Shown piece after piece: positions 6,073 through 12,902 of a stretch of 13,469 nucleotides of DNA. The notes under the pieces were generated by a model, which had not been told where the DNA came from, made no database searches, and saw only the letters and a program-made list of their open reading frames with translations. Numbering within the stretch: position 1 is the stretch's first letter; each line of letters opens with the position of its first letter. The DNA is taken from contig CANGUI010000022.1 in NCBI GenBank assembly GCA_947457025.1, positions 1-13,469 on the forward strand. The letters run 5' to 3'. The translations under genes were made by a program, and so were the position numbers. The DNA is from Flammeovirgaceae bacterium. GTDB lineage: Bacteria; Bacteroidota; Bacteroidia; Cytophagales; Cyclobacteriaceae.

Positions 6073-9051
6073 ATGAATAGAGGGTGGCTCGCGGTTGGGT
6101 TGATCATGCTGCTGGCGGTTTTCAGAGCCGACGCGCAGGAACGCTGTGGCTTCGATGCCCGCGAACAACAGCGCCGCGGCGAAACAGCAAAAGATTTTGA
6201 GCGTTGGATGGCCGAGCGCCTGCAAGCAGGCCAGATGTTTCAAGCTGCCCGCACCCAGGGCAACGTCCGGATTCCGGTTGTTGTCCATGTCATCCACAAT
6301 GGCGAAGGAACTACCAGCTACATCCCGAAGGCCCAGGTGCTGTCGCAGATGAAAGTACTGAATCAGGATTTTCAGCGCCTCAATGCGGACCGGATTCTTA
6401 CACCCGCTGTCTGGCAACCGATCGCGGCCGGTATGGAGATCGAGTTTGTGCTGGCCCGGCGCGACCCGCTGGGGCTTGCTACCGATGGCATTGTTTACAC
6501 ACGAGGCCTGAAAGCCAGCTACGACCTGCTGCAGGACGAAGCCCAGTACAAAGAGCTGAGTTACTGGCCGGCGGAAGAGTACCTGAACGTATGGGTGGTG
6601 CCTACGCCGGCGGCCTCCAGGCTGATCGGATTGGCCTCCTTTCCCCAATCGTCCACGTTACCGGGTCTGGAGGAAGCAAATCTCAACCGCCGCACGGATG
6701 GCGTCGCGGTAGATCACAAAGTCTTTGGCTCAAGTGATGACGGGCCGTTCGTGCTGGATTCGCGGTTCAATAAGGGCCGCACGCTGACACACGAGGTTGG
6801 GCACTTTTTTGGCTTGCGCCACATCTGGGGCGACGTGGGCGGCTGCAACGGCACCGACTATGTTGACGACACCCCGCGCAGTCCTTCCGCCACACGCGGC
6901 TGCCCCAATCATCCGGTCAATAACAGTTGTTCTGCCCAGACGATGTTTCAAAACTACATGGACTTGTCGGACGACCCCTGCATGAACCTGTACACAGCCG
7001 GACAAGTTGCCCGGATGAACGTTGTGTTGCAGAGCAGCCCGCGCCGGGCGAGCCTCACGACCTCACCCGGTGCCACGGCACCAACGCGCGTGGAAAACGA
7101 TCTGATTGCGCTGAGCTGGCAATCGCCGAGTGCCCATGAATGTTCAGGCTCGCTGCCGGCTACGATCAGTGTCCTTAATGCGGGTCGAAATACCGTTCAG
7201 TCTGCTGCAATCCGGGTCACCGTTGATGATGTGGTTGTGGAAACGCGAACCATCCCACTTACGCTCGACACGCTGAAAACCGCGACCATCACATTGAACC
7301 CGCTGGCGCTGCCCACGGCTGGCTCTTTTGTGGTGGCCTACGATGTTATCGCCGTCAACGGTGTGGCAGACGGCAACAGCAGCAATAACAAAAAAAGTCT
7401 AACCGTACAGGTGGAAACGCCAATCGCGCCCGCGCGGATATTTGATTTTGAAAATGGCTCACAGGGATGGAAAGTCCTGAACCTCAACAATGACAGCTTC
7501 TCCTGGGCCCGCAAACTTGCCCCGCTTTCAGCCCCTTCCAATCAGGCATTTTCGTCCGACTTCTACAATAATCAGTCGACCGGATCACGCGATTTGCTGC
7601 TGAGCCCGGTCCTGGATTTCGCGGCGGTCAACAGCATTGTGTTCCGATTTGACCGCGCCTATGCCCGGTTCCCGGGCAACAATCTCGATACGCTGATGGT
7701 GGTTTTTTCGCCCGGCTGTGCAGTAGATGTCGAACGTCTTGAAGTGTTGACCCGCAAGGCGGGGAGTGCGCTGGCCACGGTTTCGGATACGGGCGCCCCC
7801 TTCACTCCCAATGGCCCGGGCCAATGGACAAAAGATATTGTTGCCGCCTCGAACCTCGCCGGCCGTATTCGCGGACGGGTGGGGTTTTTAGCCGTGAACG
7901 GGAATGGGAATAATCTCTATGTTGACAACGCTGAAGTGATTGCGGGCACTGTCAATGATTTGGCTTTAGTGGCGGTGGAAAGCCCGGCGGCCGTCTTTTG
8001 CCGGACACAGGTGCAGCCGCGCGTGGTGGTGCAGAACCTTGGCACACAAACGGTGAGCCGCGTAGAAATTACAACAACCGTTAACGGCACCACGCGTGTA
8101 CAGCTTTTTCAGAATCTGAACTTCGTGCCGGGTGAAACCCGTGTACTCACGCTCAATGCGCTCAATCTCAACGTGGGCCAACAGTCTGCTCAACTCAGTA
8201 TCGCCAACCCAGATCAGGCCACAGACGAAGTGCCCGCGAATAATACGCAGTCGCGCGTGTGGGTGGTAAATTCACAGGAAGACCGCATCCCGCTGCGCGA
8301 GCAGTTTGAAACCGGCTTCGGTAAATGGGCAATCCAGGCCGAAGCGGGCCAAACCGCGTGGGCGCGCACCGGTACCAACTTCGGCCTCTCGGCATTCTAT
8401 GCGAAAAACGCACGCGCTGGCGCACAGGCCTGGCTCGTGTCGCCTGTGCTCAACCTGAAAAATTTTGATCAGGCTGCCGTCTTCTTTGACGTGAGCTACG
8501 CCCGCACGGCATCCGCCAAAGATAACCTGAAGGTGCTGGCATCGGAAGATTGCGGCATCACGTACAGTCGACTGCTGTACAATCAGTCGCTGGATGAAAT
8601 TTCCGTAGCCAATAGTACCATCACCTGGATACCTGTTGCGGCGTCTGACTGGAGGCGGCAGTCCATTGACCTCACCGAGCTGGCGGGCAAAGAAAACATC
8701 CGGCTGGCCTGGGTGGTTACGAACGACAACGGCAACAACGTTTACCTCGACAACATCGAGTTCTTCATCAGCCATGATCCGGAGCCTCCCCGGATTGACC
8801 GGATCTTCGTGGTCTATTCCAACCCGGCCAATCCGTTCGAGCAATTCATCACCTTCAATCTGCCCGACCGCGAGACTCTTCACTTGCAGGTCATCAATGC
8901 CATGGGGCAGACCGTTCTGGCGAATACGCTGCCCGACGTGCTCAACCAAACATATACGCTGGATTTTAACCACCTCAGCACCGGCGTATACATTTTACGA
9001 CTATCCACGCGAAAGGGGTGGTACTCCGCGCGGATACTCTTGGGCAAATAA
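6073..9051 (+). CDS. Secreted M43-family zinc metallopeptidase with duplicated CARDB/jelly-roll modules and T9SS sorting domain
   Basis: I use the ATG at 6073 (992 residues), which begins directly with a signal peptide (MNRGWLAVGLIMLLAVFRADAQ). Upstream in-frame codons from a TTG at 5983 would bury it. Residues about 65-315 form an M43 (pappalysin/ulilysin-like) metallopeptidase domain. H240, E241, H244 and H250 in HEVGHFFGLRHIWGD are the zinc ligands and general base. The Met-turn is M296 in NYMDLSDDPCM, and C258, C277, C286 and C303 sit where the family forms disulfides. Two similar modules follow, each a CARDB-like beta-sandwich (about 335-448 and 627-733) plus a MAM/choice-of-anchor-like jelly roll (about 456-624 and 739-899). 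The end, from about 912 (VYSNPANPFEQ to ILLGK), is a T9SS type A sorting domain. The protein should cross the outer membrane through T9SS and be released or surface-attached. The substrate is unknown. It lies 86 bases after the nfu gene with no exact -7 element seen upstream. Confidence 0.93.
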   Translation: MNRGWLAVGLIMLLAVFRADAQERCGFDAREQQRRGETAKDFERWMAERLQAGQMFQAARTQGNVRIPVVVHVIHNGEGTTSYIPKAQVLSQMKVLNQDFQRLNADRILTPAVWQPIAAGMEIEFVLARRDPLGLATDGIVYTRGLKASYDLLQDEAQYKELSYWPAEEYLNVWVVPTPAASRLIGLASFPQSSTLPGLEEANLNRRTDGVAVDHKVFGSSDDGPFVLDSRFNKGRTLTHEVGHFFGLRHIWGDVGGCNGTDYVDDTPRSPSATRGCPNHPVNNSCSAQTMFQNYMDLSDDPCMNLYTAGQVARMNVVLQSSPRRASLTTSPGATAPTRVENDLIALSWQSPSAHECSGSLPATISVLNAGRNTVQSAAIRVTVDDVVVETRTIPLTLDTLKTATITLNPLALPTAGSFVVAYDVIAVNGVADGNSSNNKKSLTVQVETPIAPARIFDFENGSQGWKVLNLNNDSFSWARKLAPLSAPSNQAFSSDFYNNQSTGSRDLLLSPVLDFAAVNSIVFRFDRAYARFPGNNLDTLMVVFSPGCAVDVERLEVLTRKAGSALATVSDTGAPFTPNGPGQWTKDIVAASNLAGRIRGRVGFLAVNGNGNNLYVDNAEVIAGTVNDLALVAVESPAAVFCRTQVQPRVVVQNLGTQTVSRVEITTTVNGTTRVQLFQNLNFVPGETRVLTLNALNLNVGQQSAQLSIANPDQATDEVPANNTQSRVWVVNSQEDRIPLREQFETGFGKWAIQAEAGQTAWARTGTNFGLSAFYAKNARAGAQAWLVSPVLNLKNFDQAAVFFDVSYARTASAKDNLKVLASEDCGITYSRLLYNQSLDEISVANSTITWIPVAASDWRRQSIDLTELAGKENIRLAWVVTNDNGNNVYLDNIEFFISHDPEPPRIDRIFVVYSNPANPFEQFITFNLPDRETLHLQVINAMGQTVLANTLPDVLNQTYTLDFNHLSTGVYILRLSTRKGWYSARILLGK
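7075..8772 (+). repeat. Two diverged copies of a CARDB-like plus jelly-roll module inside the M43 protease gene
   Basis: At protein level, residues about 335-625 and 626-900 of the metallopeptidase repeat the same order of elements. Paired landmarks are FDFENGSQGWKV / REQFETGFGKWAI, DSFSWAR / GQTAWAR, LLLSPVLDF / WLVSPVLNL, FRFDRAYAR / FFDVSYAR, and GNGNNLYVDNAEV / NDNGNNVYLDNIEF. Identity is low to moderate and not obvious in the DNA, so the duplication is old. Such modules commonly act as adhesive or substrate-binding stalks; that role is inferred here. Confidence 0.7.
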
Positions 9052-9085
9052 GATTCGGCCCGCATCACAAATGGTGATCTACCCG

Positions 9086-9093
9086 TATATTTG
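9086..9093 (+). promoter_or_regulatory. Putative Bacteroidota -7 promoter element for ddl
   Basis: The bases read TATATTTG, an exact match to TAnnTTTG, ending 18 bases before the ddl ATG at 9112. This would separate the ddl-PASTA-cargo unit from the protease gene upstream. No TTG/TTTG is found at the expected -33 spacing. A short inverted repeat (ATCAC, 5-base loop, GTGAT; 9064-9078) lies just upstream and could be an operator or chance. The support is sequence match and position only. Confidence 0.45.
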
Positions 9094-9111
9094 ACCCACT
9101 GGTTTCTTAGT

Positions 9112-10185
9112 ATGGCACGTACCCGGGTGGCTGTTTTGTATGGTGGACAATCTGTTGAACACGGAGTGTCGATTAATTCGGCCCGAAACATTGGTCAATA
9201 CCTCGACCGTGAGCGCTTTGACCCTGTTTTCATTGGCATAACGCCAACCGGCGGATGGTACCACACGCCAACGGTAACAAAGCATATCGAGCAGGGCAGT
9301 CCCCTCTCCGTTCGACTAACCGGAAAAGGTTCATGGATCACTTCGGCTGGAGTCTCGCTCGAAGTTGATGTCGTTTTTCCGGTATTGCATGGCACCGGCG
9401 GTGAAGATGGCACCGTGCAGGGCCTACTCGGTGTTATGGATTTGCCCATGGTAGGCACCGGCGTACTGGGCTCCGCGCTTTGTATGAATAAGCGAATTGC
9501 CAAGCAATTACTGGAACGCTTTGACGTGCCCGTTGTTCCCTACCGGGTTTTGTACCGCACAGACCCGGCTCCCGACTTCCGCGAGTTGGTGAACGCTGTT
9601 CCCGTGCCTTTTATGGTGAAAGCAGCCAACCTTGGCTCCTCGGTCGGAGTATCCAAAGTACGCGACGCCGCCTCCTACGACGCGGCCCTGGCCGATGCTT
9701 TTCAATACGATGATACCGTGTTGATAGAAGAGTTTGTCAACGCCCGCGAAATTGAATGTGCCATCCTCGGCAATGATCCCCCGGAGGCCTCGCTGCCCGG
9801 TGAGATTGTGATGAATCCGAAATACGAATTCTATACGTTTGATGCCAAGTATGTGGATCCGGATGCCGTGTCGATTGTTGTGCCCGCCGTGCTTAGTGCC
9901 GATGAAACTGCAACCATTCAATCTCTCTCCCTGCGCGCCTACCAGGTGTTGCAATGCCAGGATTTTGCCCGAGTGGATTTGTTCCTCACTCGCGACGGAC
10001 GCATTTACGTGAACGAAATCAACACCATACCCGGCTTCACCAACTCGAGCATGTATCCGATGATGTGGCAGGAGCGTGGCATCGCCTTCAGCGACCTGAT
10101 CACCCGGCTGATCGACTGTGCGCTGAACCGGTACCAAAAAAACCGCGACCTGCGCCGGGATTTCTCCTCTAACCTGACGTACTGA
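9112..10185 (+). CDS. ddl: D-alanine--D-alanine ligase
   Basis: Ddl joins two D-alanines with ATP to make the dipeptide end of the peptidoglycan precursor in the cytoplasm. The ATG at 9112 gives 357 residues starting MARTRVAVLYGGQSVEHGVS; the more upstream TTG at 9091 overlaps a -7 promoter match and is unlikely. The ATP-grasp fold is complete: GGQSVEHGVS (11-20, E16), HGTGGEDGTVQGLL (93-106), K170 and GSSVGVSKV (175-183, S176), EEFVNAREIEC (206-216), and the metal ligands D289, E302 and N304 in RVDLFLTRDG and NEINTIPGFTNSS. The omega-loop ends in AKY (245-247) with Tyr, as in normal D-Ala-D-Ala ligases, not the Phe or His of D-lactate-using ligases. A small departure is Ala171 where many homologues have Pro in VKPANLGSS. 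The gene is followed after 36 bases by the PASTA gene and probably leads a three-gene unit. Confidence 0.97.
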   Translation: MARTRVAVLYGGQSVEHGVSINSARNIGQYLDRERFDPVFIGITPTGGWYHTPTVTKHIEQGSPLSVRLTGKGSWITSAGVSLEVDVVFPVLHGTGGEDGTVQGLLGVMDLPMVGTGVLGSALCMNKRIAKQLLERFDVPVVPYRVLYRTDPAPDFRELVNAVPVPFMVKAANLGSSVGVSKVRDAASYDAALADAFQYDDTVLIEEFVNAREIECAILGNDPPEASLPGEIVMNPKYEFYTFDAKYVDPDAVSIVVPAVLSADETATIQSLSLRAYQVLQCQDFARVDLFLTRDGRIYVNEINTIPGFTNSSMYPMMWQERGIAFSDLITRLIDCALNRYQKNRDLRRDFSSNLTY

Positions 10186-10221
10186 CCAAATGAGCGGCAA
10201 CCAGCAGAACACCGGAAACAC

Positions 10222-11022
10222 ATGAAGTGGCTGGCCTGGTTTCGTCAGGGTACCCTGCAGTCGGTAGTACTTAATGTAATAGCTGCCTGCTCCGTGCTGG
10301 TCGTACTCGGAGCCCTATACTTTTATCTATATCTGCCCGGCGCAACCAACCACGGCGAGACAATCACCGTGCCCGACCTGACAGGCATGAAGCACGCGGA
10401 ACTGGAGGCCTTCCTGAGCCAGCTTGACCTGCGCCTTGAAGTGAATGACAGCTCCTATTCCGAAGAACAGGATCCTCTCACTGTCTTGCGCCAGTTTCCG
10501 CACGCCGGCATGCAGGTAAAAGAGGGGCGAAAAATCTTTGTCACCCTCAACCGCGTCACGGCACCCACCGTGCCACTGCCCAACCTGGTAGACGGCTCGC
10601 GTATGAACGCCGAACTAGTGCTGAAAAGCAATGAACTTCGCACCGGCCGCATCATCCTGGAGCCCAGCCCGATGCTGAACCTCGTTCGCGAAATGCGGTA
10701 CAAGGGTCAGCCCATTGAGGCGGGTACACGGATTCCGAAAGGCTCGTATATAGACCTCGTGGTTGGGGATGGGAACGGCCCGGCCGATTTCACCATCGGC
10801 ACGCTTGTGGGCGACACGTATGAACGGGCCTTGTTCAAACTGTCGGGCTGGAGTCTGCACCTCGGTGAGGTACACATTCCGGACGATGTGGACACTACGG
10901 GACAGGAAAATTTCGTTTTCAGGCAGTATCCGCTGCCCGGTGACAGTGTACGTGTGGGCGACCCCGTAGAACTGTGGCTCGCGCCGAAGGGATACGTACC
11001 GAAAGATGAAGACAGCAATTGA
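10222..11022 (+). CDS. Membrane-anchored triple-PASTA-domain protein
   Basis: This 266-residue protein has a short cytoplasmic start (MKWLAWFRQG), one membrane helix (about 13-37), and three PASTA domains outside the inner membrane: about 45-110 (from TVPDLTGMKHAEL), 118-181 (from PLPNLVDGSRMNAEL) and 189-254 (from DFTIGTLVGDTYERAL, ending VELWLAPKG). PASTA domains are known from Ser/Thr kinases and penicillin-binding proteins, where they bind muropeptides or peptidoglycan. This protein has no kinase or transpeptidase part, so it can only bind, scaffold or signal through a partner. The charged tail KGYVPKDEDSN follows the last domain. The gene sits between ddl and a T9SS cargo gene whose TTG start overlaps its TGA stop. 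I recall PASTA-only genes next to ddl in other Bacteroidota, often with an RluD-type pseudouridine synthase gene that is not seen here. The exact function is unknown. Confidence 0.93.
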   Translation: MKWLAWFRQGTLQSVVLNVIAACSVLVVLGALYFYLYLPGATNHGETITVPDLTGMKHAELEAFLSQLDLRLEVNDSSYSEEQDPLTVLRQFPHAGMQVKEGRKIFVTLNRVTAPTVPLPNLVDGSRMNAELVLKSNELRTGRIILEPSPMLNLVREMRYKGQPIEAGTRIPKGSYIDLVVGDGNGPADFTIGTLVGDTYERALFKLSGWSLHLGEVHIPDDVDTTGQENFVFRQYPLPGDSVRVGDPVELWLAPKGYVPKDEDSN

Positions 11023-12902
11023 AGGCCAGTAGACTTTTAGTGGCATACCTTATGAGCCTCGCCCTTCCGGGTTTTGGTCAATGGCGCCTGGTGCCCCTCG
11101 AGCGGCTACCCGAAGTGCGGCCAACGGCGGCTTCCGCCCGCACTACCTCCACGTCGCTCACGCTTCCCTTCTGGGATGATTTCTCTTTTGCGAGCAACGC
11201 TGTACCAGTACCGCAGTTGTATTGCGCACGGCAGTCGGTGTGGGTAAACAGCAGCATGGGCATTCGGCCGCCCTCTGTGCGGGTAGCCACATTTGACGGT
11301 CTCGACAGCCTCGGGCGACCATATAGCGTGAATGACGTGCTGGCGAAAGGTTTTGCCGACCGTCTCACCTCCTGGCCGATCCGCCTGGATCAGGTACCGG
11401 CGGCCGAGCGCACAACTGTTTATTTCAGCTTTTTCTATCAATTCCGCGGCAAAGGCGAACCACCGGATGAGGGGGATGTCTTGAATCTTTATTTCCGCAC
11501 CGCCAGCAACGAGTGGGAGTTGGTCTGGTCCATTGAAAACCGGGGCCAGCTCGCTACCGACCGTTTTGTGCAGGTACTGCTCCCTGTTGCCGGCGAACGT
11601 TTCTTTCATGACAAGTTCCAGTTTCGGTTTCAAAACTTCGCGCGCCTGTCCGGGCCGTATGATACATGGCACCTCGACTACATCTACATCAACAAAGGCC
11701 GCACCAACACCGACACCAGCTATCCTGACCGCACGGTGGTCTCTCAGCTTGGTTCGGGGCTGCTTACCTACTCAGCCATGCCCTACCGCCATTTTCTGCG
11801 CGCCAGCAAATTGCCAGTGGCGCCCTCGCGGTTTACGATCTACAACCTGCGGGCGGGCAACCTGCAACCGCTCAACTATAACCTGAGAGCCAACATCCGC
11901 ACATTCAAGAGCAGTACAGCCAACACACAATCGCTGTTGCTCGACAGTGCACAGTCGGTGGGTGCGCTGAACGGCTTTGAATTTAAAACCGTATCAACTG
12001 TGCGCACGCCACCCGGCGCACTGTTCGATGCAGGTGCCGACTCAGTGCGGTTGGGTTTTGTGCTCACCCTTAATTCCGCTGACAACATTCCGATCACGGA
12101 GCCACAGGGTGACTACACGCCAAATTTTAGGCCCATAGATTTTCGCCGCAACGACACCGTACGCCTCACCCAGATGCTAAGTAACTATTATGCTTACGAT
12201 GACGGCGTAGCCGAATACGGTGCTGCCCTGAACCAGGCCGGCGCTCAGGTGGCGTACCAATATGATCAGGAAATAGCCAGCGATACGATTGTCGCGGTGG
12301 ATATTTATTTTCCCCGATTCGGGGATGAAACGCAGCAGGTGATCACCCTGCAAATCTGGAATAGCCTGAACAGCTCGCCCATTCACCAACAGGTGGTTAG
12401 TGTAGAGCGATCGCAGAACAATGAATTGCGCAGGCGTCGGTTATCCGTGCCCATCATTGTGGGTAAGCGATTTTTTATTGGCTGGCGACAAACATCTGCT
12501 GCCGTGATAGCCGTGGGCCTTGATAAAGACAATGACTCAGACCAAAAGATTTTTGTTAACACCAACGGCACCTGGGAATCGGACAGCCAGTTGAACGGTA
12601 GTTTAATGATGCGCCCGGTCTTCGGCCGTGGCACTGGTGCGCTGCCCACGGTTGGCCTTCCGGATACTGCGGAGACAGCCGTTTTTCCCAATCCCTCGGG
12701 TGGCGTTTTTTTCCTGCCGCCAGACAGCCGCGTGCACACCCTACACACGATCTGGGGGCAGCCAGTGCGTTACGAAGTGCAGTCAACCGGTAATCACACC
12801 TCGGTAGAGGTGCTCGAAGCTGGAGCCGGATTGGTGATTATCCGATACGAAGCAGCGGGAGTGCTGCGGTCTGCGAAGGTATTGATTCAACCGGGCCGAT
12901 GA
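11019..12902 (+). CDS. T9SS type A sorting-domain-containing secreted protein of unknown function
   Basis: The 627-residue protein starts with a good signal peptide (MKASRLLVAYLMSLALPGFG) only if the TTG at 11019 is used. The next in-frame ATG (11052) would leave too short a leader. The TTG overlaps the TGA of the PASTA gene (TTGA), so translation is probably coupled. The mature part has LPFWDDFSF (49-57), VATFDGLDSLGRPY (89-102) and YYAYDDGVAEYG (390-401), landmarks I recall from a recurrent family of large uncharacterised Bacteroidota T9SS cargo proteins; they look like beta-rich jelly-roll domains. The last 75 residues, from TAVFPNPSGGVFFLP (553 on) to AKVLIQPGR, form a T9SS sorting domain, so the protein should reach the cell surface or medium. 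No protease or glycosidase motif is visible. The final 65 bases overlap the M50 gene on the other strand. The secretion route is secure; the function is unknown. Confidence 0.9.
   Translation: MKASRLLVAYLMSLALPGFGQWRLVPLERLPEVRPTAASARTTSTSLTLPFWDDFSFASNAVPVPQLYCARQSVWVNSSMGIRPPSVRVATFDGLDSLGRPYSVNDVLAKGFADRLTSWPIRLDQVPAAERTTVYFSFFYQFRGKGEPPDEGDVLNLYFRTASNEWELVWSIENRGQLATDRFVQVLLPVAGERFFHDKFQFRFQNFARLSGPYDTWHLDYIYINKGRTNTDTSYPDRTVVSQLGSGLLTYSAMPYRHFLRASKLPVAPSRFTIYNLRAGNLQPLNYNLRANIRTFKSSTANTQSLLLDSAQSVGALNGFEFKTVSTVRTPPGALFDAGADSVRLGFVLTLNSADNIPITEPQGDYTPNFRPIDFRRNDTVRLTQMLSNYYAYDDGVAEYGAALNQAGAQVAYQYDQEIASDTIVAVDIYFPRFGDETQQVITLQIWNSLNSSPIHQQVVSVERSQNNELRRRRLSVPIIVGKRFFIGWRQTSAAVIAVGLDKDNDSDQKIFVNTNGTWESDSQLNGSLMMRPVFGRGTGALPTVGLPDTAETAVFPNPSGGVFFLPPDSRVHTLHTIWGQPVRYEVQSTGNHTSVEVLEAGAGLVIIRYEAAGVLRSAKVLIQPGR

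Noticed and set aside
9112-10185. Vancomycin-resistance-like (D-Ala-D-lactate) ligase
   Set aside because: The omega-loop ends in AKY with Tyr247, as in D-Ala-D-Ala ligases, rather than the Phe or His of D-lactate-using types, and no vanH- or vanX-like gene is nearby.
9508-10221. 237-codon minus-strand frame opposite ddl, and a 233-codon one at 8272-8973 opposite the protease gene
   Set aside because: The translations show no family features, while the opposite strand carries complete conserved proteins; they are shadow frames.
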